From: Solibacter sp039934035
Lineage (GTDB): Bacteria; Acidobacteriota; Terriglobia; Bryobacterales; Bryobacteraceae
Direction of reading: 5' to 3'
DNA length: 64,000 bases
Assembly: GCA_039934035.1 (NCBI GenBank)
Contig: JBDTMZ010000147.1
Coordinates: 108,654 to 172,653, forward strand
Part shown: piece by piece, positions 54,051 through 61,257 of the stretch
Numbering within the stretch: position 1 is the first letter of the stretch
Layout of the letters: each line of letters starts with the position of its first letter
Notes under the pieces: generated by a model
Seen by the model: the letters and a program-made list of their open reading frames with translations, nothing else
Databases searched by the model: none
Told to the model about the DNA's origin: nothing
Made by a program: the position numbers and the translations under genes

Positions 54051-54059
54051 GATTTCAAA
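54030..54059. promoter_or_regulatory. Candidate operator (inverted repeat over the -10 element)
   Basis: TTTGAAAT (54030-54037) and ATTTCAAA (54052-54059) are perfect inverted repeats separated by 14 bases, and the 14 bases include the -10 hexamer. The site lies between the divergent regulator and the ceramidase-family gene, so the regulator is the natural candidate to bind it. Confidence 0.5.
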
Positions 54060-54150
54060 TCGAGAAGTGTAAAGTGTTCCAAGTTGACCCGCAACTCGCA
54101 TGCGCGGCCGTAGACGAGATGACGCTCCAAGAGAGCAAAGAGGCAATCCT

Positions 54151-55476
54151 ATGAAAATTCAATCGCAGTTAATCGCGGCCGTGCTTGTCTTCAGCGCGGC
54201 GACGTTTGCACAGCCCAATCAATCCTCGTTGAAGGTGGGCGCCGCAAAAGTGGATGTGACACCCGCGCAGAGTGAACTGCCTGCGACCTCGCTGGGCATC
54301 CTCGACCATATCTACGTGCGTGCCATCGTGATCGATAACGGCAGGACCAAGGCTGCACTCGTCGAGGTGCCCGGCAATCCGCCCAGGGATTATGAAGCGG
54401 TTGCGAAGCGCGCGGAAGCGGAGTTGGGCATACCGGTGAAGCAGAATCTGGCAGGCGGGACGCATTCCCACAGCATTGGCAGAGTCACGGGAATAGGGGA
54501 TAAGATCTTCGAGGCCCTGAAGGCCGCCAACAGCAAGTTACAGCCCGCGCGCATGGGGTACGGAACCGGCGTGTCCTACATCAACGCCAACCGGAACATG
54601 ATCGATCCGAAGACTCATACCTGGTGGGAGGGAGCCAACTACGAAGGTCCGTCCGACAAGACGGTTGCCGTGCTTAAGTTCGAAACGCCCAGCGGCGACC
54701 CGATCGCCGTCTACTACAACTACGCCTGTCACGCGGTCACCGTGGGTACTTTGGATCTGGTCAGCGGAGACTTCCCCGGCACTACTTCCAAGTACATCGA
54801 GGAGTCTCTCGGCGGCGACACCGTCGCACTCTGGTCTTCGGGCGCCGAAGGCGATCAGGATCCAATCTTCTTCCAACAGACGTACGATCTTCGTGAAATC
54901 CGCATCAAGGACTACGCGAAAAAAGGCCAGGACATCCGCAACGCGATGCCTCCCGGCGGCACGGGCATGGATCGGAAGGACCCGAAGACTGCGCTGCTGA
55001 TGAACCAGCAGAAGCAGATGATCCTCACCTATGGGCAGATGCTGGGCGAAGAAGTGCTCCACGTGGTGCGCATGGGCATTCCGCGCATGGAATCCGCCAC
55101 CCGCATCTACGGAGACGAAAAGAACTTCAGTTGCCCGGGCAGGCAAAGGATCAACCAGGGCAGAGCCGGCTTCCCGGGAGAATACAAAGATGGCGATCCG
55201 GCAGGGGCGCGATTGAGTATCCTCATGATCGGTGACATCGCTCTCGGCGGAGTTGCGGCCGAAGTGTTCAGCCCGATCGGTATGCGGTTCAAGAAGGAAT
55301 CGCCCTACCGCAGCATGATGGTCACGGTAACCAATGGACCCGGCAACACCGGTTATATCCCCAACGACGCCGCCTACGCATACTACACCTTTGAAGTCCT
55401 CTCTTCCAGGCTCAAGCCGGGTTGCGCCGAGACCGCCATTGTCGACGGCCTCATCGACCTGTTACCGAAGAATTAG
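54151..55476 (+). CDS. Secreted neutral ceramidase-like protein
   Basis: The start MKIQSQLIAAVLVFSAATFA (54151), with AGAGG upstream, gives a signal peptide; an open frame 17 codons longer adds nothing. The 441-residue product matches the N-terminal domain of the neutral/alkaline ceramidase family: 'LKVGAAKVDVTPAQSELPAT', 'AGGTHSHSIG' (possible zinc ligands), 'NYACHAVTVGTLDLVSGDFPG' and 'WSSGAEGDQDP'. It lacks the C-terminal beta domain of full ceramidases (about 650-750 residues). Family members hydrolyse N-acyl bonds in sphingolipids, but many bacterial homologues have other or unknown substrates. It sits next to its likely regulator and converges with the esterase gene cluster. Confidence 0.85.
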   Translation: MKIQSQLIAAVLVFSAATFAQPNQSSLKVGAAKVDVTPAQSELPATSLGILDHIYVRAIVIDNGRTKAALVEVPGNPPRDYEAVAKRAEAELGIPVKQNLAGGTHSHSIGRVTGIGDKIFEALKAANSKLQPARMGYGTGVSYINANRNMIDPKTHTWWEGANYEGPSDKTVAVLKFETPSGDPIAVYYNYACHAVTVGTLDLVSGDFPGTTSKYIEESLGGDTVALWSSGAEGDQDPIFFQQTYDLREIRIKDYAKKGQDIRNAMPPGGTGMDRKDPKTALLMNQQKQMILTYGQMLGEEVLHVVRMGIPRMESATRIYGDEKNFSCPGRQRINQGRAGFPGEYKDGDPAGARLSILMIGDIALGGVAAEVFSPIGMRFKKESPYRSMMVTVTNGPGNTGYIPNDAAYAYYTFEVLSSRLKPGCAETAIVDGLIDLLPKN

Positions 55477-55549
55477 CCTGACACGACCTGTCCGTTTCCG
55501 GGTGGGACCTACGATCGTCTTTCGTCGTCCGTCCTCCCCGCTTCGAAGC

Positions 55550-55579
55550 GAACAGGCCACATAAAACGATGGCCTGTTC
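55550..55579. terminator. Bidirectional terminator candidate
   Basis: A perfect 10-bp stem (gaacaggcca / tggcctgttc) with a 10-base loop lies between the convergent ceramidase-family and carboxylesterase genes. Further GGCCTG copies follow at about 55605-55616. Confidence 0.6.
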
Positions 55580-55625
55580 CCCTTTCGAACATTACGTAGG
55601 ATAGGCCTCCCGGCCTGTCCCTTGC

Positions 55626-57206
55626 CTACGGAGCCTGGCGCTTCTGATTTTCCATAAACACATCGCAAGCTTGACGCCGCAGTCCTTCTTTAACTATCGG
55701 ACCCGCATCGGTGAAATCCAAATAAGCGCGCGCGGCAGGATCGAACTTGGGCCACTTCACCAGCTTTCCGCCGTTGGGGTCGCCGGTCTTGGAAAAGTTG
55801 GTCCAGTATGCCTGCATCATCGGCGCGTATTCCCGATCCGAGTCGTTGTATTTCCGCATGTTCTGCCACACCGGCAGCGTCCCGAAGATAAATGGAATTT
55901 CGGAAGCATGCGGTGCGCCCTGCGCCTCTTGCCCGTGCACGGTGCGCGAGAACTGATACTGATAGCCGGTATTCTTCGCCGCGGTGTGCCAGATCAGTTC
56001 CTGGACCGTGCCGCAGCGGAACGAATTATCGGTGGTGAACTGCAGCATCACGGTTCCATTCTCGGGATCGGGCTGGGGGTCGGCCTCGCCGTTTACGCCG
56101 TACGCCGCCAGCGCGCGATCGGCAAGGGGGCCGTAGCGTTGCGAAATCATCTGGCGGATATCGCCAGGCGTGCCGCGTGGCTGCATCTCCTGGGAATTGT
56201 TGCCGATCAGCAATGCCACCTTCTGCTGGCGTCCTTCGGCATAAGTTTTCTGGGCCGGCTCGGTAAGCACCCAGCCGTCCACGTTAATTCCCATACCCAT
56301 TCCCGGTCCTGCCGCCGGGCTTCCTTGTGCGGCCTTCTCCATCAATTCCGTGTCGCCCAGCGCGCGCAGTTTCGCCAGCGCGTCCTCCCCGGTGAAGCCC
56401 AACTTGGCGGCAAGTTCCACGCCCCTCTTCTCCGATTCAGACAGGGACAACTGAGTGCCGATCGGGCCGCTCTGCGCGATCACCCTCACGAACAGCCCTT
56501 TGGTAAGGGGCGAGGCGATCAGCGCGTTCACGTCGCTGGCGCCCGCCGATTCGCCGAAGATCGTGACGTTCGCGCGATTGCCGCCGAACTTGGCGATGTT
56601 CTCCTGCACCCAATGCAGCGCCGCAATCTGATCGGCCAGCGCGTAATTTCCGGACGCATGGTGGGGAGACTCTTTGGTCAGTCCGGGATGGGCGAAGAAG
56701 CCAAACGCGCCGAGCCGGTAATTGACAGTTACCAACACCACGCCGTGGCGGGCCAGCACTTCCCCGTTGAACAGGGCTTCCACTCCCGATCCGGCGGTGT
56801 TTCCGCCACCGTGAATCCATACCATGACAGGCAGCGACGAGGTCATCGGCCACTTCGGCGTCCACACGTTCAACTGCAGGCAGTCCTCGCTGTGCGGCAA
56901 GTGCTTGTTGCCGCTTTGATTGCACATCGGCCCAAAAGCGGTTGCATCGCGGACACCTGTCCACGCCTTCGCCGGCAGCGGTTCCCGCCACCGCAGGTCG
57001 CCGACGGGAGGTTGTGCAAACGGGATGTTCTTAAAGACCGCCACGCCTTCCGGAGTCAGGCCGCCGCGAAGCTGGCCGGTGCTCACCGAGACCATGGGAT
57101 CAGGCCCCGCGGATTTCGTTGGAGCCTGCGCGAAGCTCGCTACCGTCAAGGCTTGCCCCAGGTACAGGCCGCAAGCCAGCATGCCATATCGTCGGATTGA
57201 TTTCAT
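55626..57206 (-). CDS. Secreted carboxylesterase, type B
   Basis: The 526-residue protein has a signal region (about 1-27, ending SFAQA) and the alpha/beta-hydrolase fold of the type-B carboxylesterases: 'NIPFAQPPVGDLRWREPLPA', the oxyanion HGGG (VMVWIHGGGNTAGS), the nucleophile Ser220 in FGESAGASD, an acidic residue in the central region, and His in 'GAPHASEIPFIFG'. It likely cleaves ester bonds of plant-derived or lipid compounds outside the cytoplasm. It is the third gene of a minus-strand operon (59170 to 55626) with gaps of 16 and 54 bases; each of the three genes encodes a hydrolase. Confidence 0.93.
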   Translation of the reverse strand: MKSIRRYGMLACGLYLGQALTVASFAQAPTKSAGPDPMVSVSTGQLRGGLTPEGVAVFKNIPFAQPPVGDLRWREPLPAKAWTGVRDATAFGPMCNQSGNKHLPHSEDCLQLNVWTPKWPMTSSLPVMVWIHGGGNTAGSGVEALFNGEVLARHGVVLVTVNYRLGAFGFFAHPGLTKESPHHASGNYALADQIAALHWVQENIAKFGGNRANVTIFGESAGASDVNALIASPLTKGLFVRVIAQSGPIGTQLSLSESEKRGVELAAKLGFTGEDALAKLRALGDTELMEKAAQGSPAAGPGMGMGINVDGWVLTEPAQKTYAEGRQQKVALLIGNNSQEMQPRGTPGDIRQMISQRYGPLADRALAAYGVNGEADPQPDPENGTVMLQFTTDNSFRCGTVQELIWHTAAKNTGYQYQFSRTVHGQEAQGAPHASEIPFIFGTLPVWQNMRKYNDSDREYAPMMQAYWTNFSKTGDPNGGKLVKWPKFDPAARAYLDFTDAGPIVKEGLRRQACDVFMENQKRQAP

Positions 57207-57260
57207 CGCCCTGCCTTCTTCCTTTTTGCATTCTTAGTTGGACCGGATTGCCGTCGTTGC

Positions 57261-58307
57261 CTACTTGAAAATGTGCTGGGAAAACAGGAACAGATTGTTC
57301 TCCCACTCCGTGGTGTCGTGCGCATTTCCGTCTACGTGCCAGATGTGGGGCACACCCTTTTCTTTCAGGTAGGCGTGAACTCCCTGGCTGACGCGGATCA
57401 GGCCGTCCTTGTTGCCGCAGGCCAGCCACAGCACCTTCAGCTTCCTGGGCACCGCCGGATCGGGTACCAGTTCGGGCGGAGCCTTGGTGTCGGGAGCCGC
57501 GGAGAACCCGCCGACATAGGCAAACGTCTCGGGATGGGCCAAGCCGATGTTCAACGCCTGCCCTCCGCCCATCGACAGACCGGCCAAGGCGCGATGCTCG
57601 GAATCGCGATAGACGGAGTAGCGGGATTCAACGAAGGGGATGATGTCTTTGAGTAAGTCGTTCTCGTAAGGCGTCAGCCAGTTTTCCATCACCACTCCGG
57701 CGCGTCCGCCGCCAGCGGCGTTGGCACCAGTTGGCGCACCGGCGCCTGCCGCGCTTCCACCACGAGCTGCCGGTGCGGCTCCGGCGCCTGCTCCGGGGCC
57801 ACCGCGACCCGGGCCCATGCCGCCGCCCATCCAAGGGCCTCCCCCCGCCGCGGCGATCGTGGCCGCCGTCATGCTGGAATCGCCATTGGGAAAAATCATC
57901 ACCATCGGCTGAATCTTGCCGTCGGCTATCAGGTTGTCGATGACGATATCCGCGTGGCGGACCTGGGGCCATTCCAAGTCGTTCCAGCCCAAGCCGTGTT
58001 GCAGATAGATCGTCGGGTACTTCCGATCGGCCGAATAGCCGGGAGGTAGGTAGACCCGGATCTGGCGCCGCGTTCCGAGCGTCTTTGAGTCGTATTGAAC
58101 ATCCATCATCTCGCCATGCGGGATGTTGTCCCGCCTGACATTGAATCCGGCGGGCGGATCGGGGAAAGCGGGTTTGTCATCGGGACCCAACTCGATAGTG
58201 CCGCCGAATCCGCCTCCTCGTCCGGCGCCCGGCGGGGCCGCCGGGGATTGCTGGGCCGCCGCGGGCAAGATCACGCTCAACAAGGCAAAGCACAATGCCG
58301 GCTTCAT
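57261..58307 (-). CDS. Secreted esterase of the PF00756-type (feruloyl esterase-like)
   Basis: The 348-residue protein has a signal peptide (about 1-19) and an esterase D/feruloyl-esterase-like fold. 'RQIRVYLPPGYSADRKYPTI', then 'YLQHGLGWNDLEW' supplies the oxyanion region. The nucleophile is Ser245 in GLSMGGGQAL, and His330 in NAHDTTEWENNL is the catalytic base. A Gly/Ala/Pro-rich insertion occupies about residues 153-205, where relatives have a short loop. Members of this family remove ferulic or acetyl groups from plant polysaccharides, or hydrolyse other esters. The middle gene of the hydrolase operon. Confidence 0.9.
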   Translation of the reverse strand: MKPALCFALLSVILPAAAQQSPAAPPGAGRGGGFGGTIELGPDDKPAFPDPPAGFNVRRDNIPHGEMMDVQYDSKTLGTRRQIRVYLPPGYSADRKYPTIYLQHGLGWNDLEWPQVRHADIVIDNLIADGKIQPMVMIFPNGDSSMTAATIAAAGGGPWMGGGMGPGRGGPGAGAGAAPAARGGSAAGAGAPTGANAAGGGRAGVVMENWLTPYENDLLKDIIPFVESRYSVYRDSEHRALAGLSMGGGQALNIGLAHPETFAYVGGFSAAPDTKAPPELVPDPAVPRKLKVLWLACGNKDGLIRVSQGVHAYLKEKGVPHIWHVDGNAHDTTEWENNLFLFSQHIFK

Positions 58308-58324
58308 AACCTGCAGTCTCCTTT

Positions 58325-59170
58325 CTAGCGCAGCGCCTGCTGTATCGCCGCCGACACCAGGGGCGCCATGATCTTGTAGCCGTCTGCATTGGGATGCAGG
58401 CCGTCACCGGCAAGTCCGTCCCTCAGCCAACCTTTGTCATCCACGAATGCCGAGAAGTAATCCACATAGATCGCGTTGACCTCCTTGGCGTAGCTCTTCA
58501 TCCACGCGTTGAGCTTCAGGATGTCCGCGGGCGGATGGCCCACCGTCATTCGCTGCCTCATCCCTCGTCCGCCGCCCGGGCCTCCAGGCCCTCTGCCGCC
58601 TGGGGCCGCGGGGGCCGCCGCGCCACCGGCCTGCTGCGCCAGGAACGGGTAATCGCTCACCGGCAGGATGGAGCACAGCACGACCTTGATGCCGTGCTTC
58701 TGCGCCAACTCCGTCATCGCCATGATGTTCTGCTCGATCATTTCCGCCGTCGACGGACCATTATTGCGGGCGATGTCGTTGATGCCCGCGAGCAGCGTCA
58801 TGACGGCCGGCTTGAGCGCGATCACATCGGGGTACATGCGGACCAGCATCTGGGAAGTAACCTGCCCGCCAATTCCGCGATTGACGTACGGCTTGCCGGG
58901 GAAGGACTCCTCCAGCTTCCAAAGATCCGTGATGGAGTCTCCCATGAAGACGACACGCCCCGCTTCCGGCGCGCGTTTCTTCAACTCCTCGTTCGATAGC
59001 CGAAAGCGGCCGAGTTGATTCCAGTCCTGCAACTGGTCCGCCAACGACTTCGCGGTGTTTAGAAGGCAGCAGTTGGCCGCAGGTACATTGAGCTCGTCCG
59101 CCAGTTGGGCGTGCCCGGGCTTCCCAATCAGCACCGCGCCTGCAATCAGAATCAGAAGGGTACGTTTCAT
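58325..59170 (-). CDS. Secreted SGNH/GDSL hydrolase
   Basis: The 281-residue protein has a signal peptide (about 1-21) and the SGNH blocks: Ser79 in MGDSITDLW (block I), Gly in NRGIGGQVTSQML (block II), Asn in LAGINDIARN (block III), and Asp/His in GDGLHPNADGY (block V). A Gly/Ala/Pro-rich loop fills about residues 175-206. Such enzymes are commonly carbohydrate acetyl esterases or lysophospholipases. GAGGTGA lies 9 bases before the ATG. It is the first gene of the hydrolase operon, reading away from the second SGNH gene (59660). Confidence 0.93.
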   Translation of the reverse strand: MKRTLLILIAGAVLIGKPGHAQLADELNVPAANCCLLNTAKSLADQLQDWNQLGRFRLSNEELKKRAPEAGRVVFMGDSITDLWKLEESFPGKPYVNRGIGGQVTSQMLVRMYPDVIALKPAVMTLLAGINDIARNNGPSTAEMIEQNIMAMTELAQKHGIKVVLCSILPVSDYPFLAQQAGGAAAPAAPGGRGPGGPGGGRGMRQRMTVGHPPADILKLNAWMKSYAKEVNAIYVDYFSAFVDDKGWLRDGLAGDGLHPNADGYKIMAPLVSAAIQQALR

Positions 59171-59659
59171 TTGCGATTCACCTCAGCTTCCATCAAATCG
59201 AGAATCTTATAGTCTCCGCGCAGGTGCGAGACTGCTTAGCGGGTCTCCATGCGCTCTCCCAGAGTCCCAGCCTTCGCCGTTGGCCCCTGCTCGCACCAAT
59301 CGCCGTGGCCTAAATCTATCCTGGCATTACCGCTTTATATGTAATGTCAGATCAAGTTAGGATGTATCAGTAATTCCCGCCCATGTCAACTCCAATGGTA
59401 ATCTTATGCCAGGGCAAAGCTCCGCGAGAATCGGTACGAACCGCCGATCCGCTTGATTGTGCCCTCAAAATACTATAGAATCCGTTTCCGATGATCTGAC
59501 GGGGTGAACGGGGATAAGCTATCAAGGCAGCTTTGCAGAACCGGCGGAGTGCGGCGAGAGGCGCGATGCCGGCCCGCGCTCCGGGCGCACCATCCACAAA
59601 GGCCGGGCAGGGCAGCGCAGCCAGAGTTGAAAAGCAGCGGAATCGGGAAGGAAGTGAGC
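59171..59659. other. Divergent control region between two SGNH hydrolase genes
   Basis: I see no gene in these 489 bases. A moderately AT-rich centre (about 59325-59380) and a cttgat / tatagaa pair at about 59454-59482 could hold promoters; spacing of the second is 16, which is borderline. GGGAAGGAAGTGAG before 59660 is a good ribosome binding site. Confidence 0.45.
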
Positions 59660-61075
59660 ATGGGTATGACGAGATTGAGGTCTTGCGTGGCAGCGCTTCT
59701 GGCTGGCGCCGTTATCCTGCTGCCGGTAGCGCCGGCACAGAACCGCGGCGGCGCCAGGGCGGGCGAACATTGGGTGACCACCTGGGCCACCGCCCAACCG
59801 CTGGCCCCCGCCAGTTCCATGGGCGGCACCGCCCGCAGCGGCCCCGGCGCGCTCGGACCGCAAGTGCCCCCACCGCAACTGCCTCCACCGAACACGGGCG
59901 CGCCAAACGCCGCGCCGCAGGGCGGACGGAATGCCGCTCCCCCAGGACCGCCCCAAGCCGGACGAGGCCCGGCGGGCCGCGGTGGACGGGGTCCCGCTCC
60001 TCTGCCAACCTCTTTCACGGACCAAAGCGTCCGCATGATCTTGCGCACCAGTATGGGCGGCCGGCGGGTCAGAATCGAACTCTCGAATATGACCACCGCG
60101 AACCCGCTGCAGATTGGCGCTGCCCATGTCGCGCTTCACAAAGGCGGCGGCGCTACCGTGGAAGGCACCGATCGAGCCCTCACCTTCGGCGGGAAATGGG
60201 CGGTAACCATTGCGGGCGGCGTGCTGGTGGTGAGCGACCCGGTGGACCTGGAGGTTGCGCCGCTCACCGAACTCGCCGTTTCCATCTATCTGCCGTACGA
60301 GACCAGCGCGGCCAGCAACCACCGGCTTGGCCTACATACCATGTACATCACACCGGGCGATACCACCGCCCACACGAACCTGCCTGAGTCCGCCAAAATG
60401 ACTGCCTATATGTGGCTCTCGAGTGTCGATGTGCTCGCGCCCGCCAACGCGTTTGCCATCGTGGCCCTGGGCGATTCGATCACCGACTCGCAGGGGGCCA
60501 CCGTGGATGCCGAGCGCGCCTGGCCCTCGGTGCTCGCCCACCGCCTGGGCACCAACAAGGCCACCCGGCACATCGGCGTCGTGAATCAGGGCATCCAGGG
60601 GAACCAGGTGCTGAAGGACGGCGCGGGAGTGTCTGCCCTGGCGCGTTTCGAACGCGACGTATTGAGCCGCCCGGGAGTCAGGTGGGTGATTCTGCTGGAA
60701 GGCGTCAACGACATTAATGTGCAGGGCAGCCAGGACGGCCCGGGTGCCCTGACAGCCGACGACCTGATCTGGGGATACCGCCAGATCATCGAGCGCGCTC
60801 ACATGGCGGGCCTGAAAGTCATGGGCGCTACCGTATTGCCGGAGGAGGGTGTGCGGCAAGCCAATGAAAGAACCGAGGGCATCCGCCAGGCAGTCAACCG
60901 CTGGGTCCGCGAGCCCGGCAATTTCGACGCGGTCGTGGACTTCGACGCGGCCGTACGCGATCCGCAACACCCAGGCAAGCTGCGGGCCGAGTTCAATTCG
61001 GGGGACAACATTCACCTGAGCGACGACGGCTACCGCGCCATGGCCGACGCCTTCGACCTCCGCCTCTTTAAATAA
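59660..61075 (+). CDS. Secreted SGNH/GDSL hydrolase with N-terminal extension
   Basis: The start MGMTRLRSCVAALLAGAVIL (59660) is backed by GGAAGGAAGTGAG and a signal peptide; a longer frame upstream is not needed. The 471-residue product has a Gly/Pro/Ala-rich linker (about 50-118), a beta domain ('SVRMILRTSMGGRRVRIELS'), and an SGNH domain: Ser273 in ALGDSITDSQGA, NQGIQGNQVLKDG, EGVNDINVQ and the Asp/His in DNIHLSDDGY. This two-domain build is that of fungal/bacterial 'GDSL lipase' carbohydrate esterases. The role may be removal of acyl or acetyl groups from polysaccharides. It lies upstream of the truncated TonB receptor gene, same strand. Confidence 0.92.
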   Translation: MGMTRLRSCVAALLAGAVILLPVAPAQNRGGARAGEHWVTTWATAQPLAPASSMGGTARSGPGALGPQVPPPQLPPPNTGAPNAAPQGGRNAAPPGPPQAGRGPAGRGGRGPAPLPTSFTDQSVRMILRTSMGGRRVRIELSNMTTANPLQIGAAHVALHKGGGATVEGTDRALTFGGKWAVTIAGGVLVVSDPVDLEVAPLTELAVSIYLPYETSAASNHRLGLHTMYITPGDTTAHTNLPESAKMTAYMWLSSVDVLAPANAFAIVALGDSITDSQGATVDAERAWPSVLAHRLGTNKATRHIGVVNQGIQGNQVLKDGAGVSALARFERDVLSRPGVRWVILLEGVNDINVQGSQDGPGALTADDLIWGYRQIIERAHMAGLKVMGATVLPEEGVRQANERTEGIRQAVNRWVREPGNFDAVVDFDAAVRDPQHPGKLRAEFNSGDNIHLSDDGYRAMADAFDLRLFK

Positions 61076-61257
61076 CCCCGGCTTGAGGAATGCTCCTGAG
61101 ATGACCGTACGAAAACGCCGTTAACCAACTACGACGCGCAGTCTTTTCTCTTGCTTATAGCGGACAGCTGCTATACACTTCACTCGATTTTGTGAGGTGT
61201 TTTTCACGTTACCTGTAAAGACATGTTTCTTACCGGGTGCGTGAGGAGGCAAGAGCT

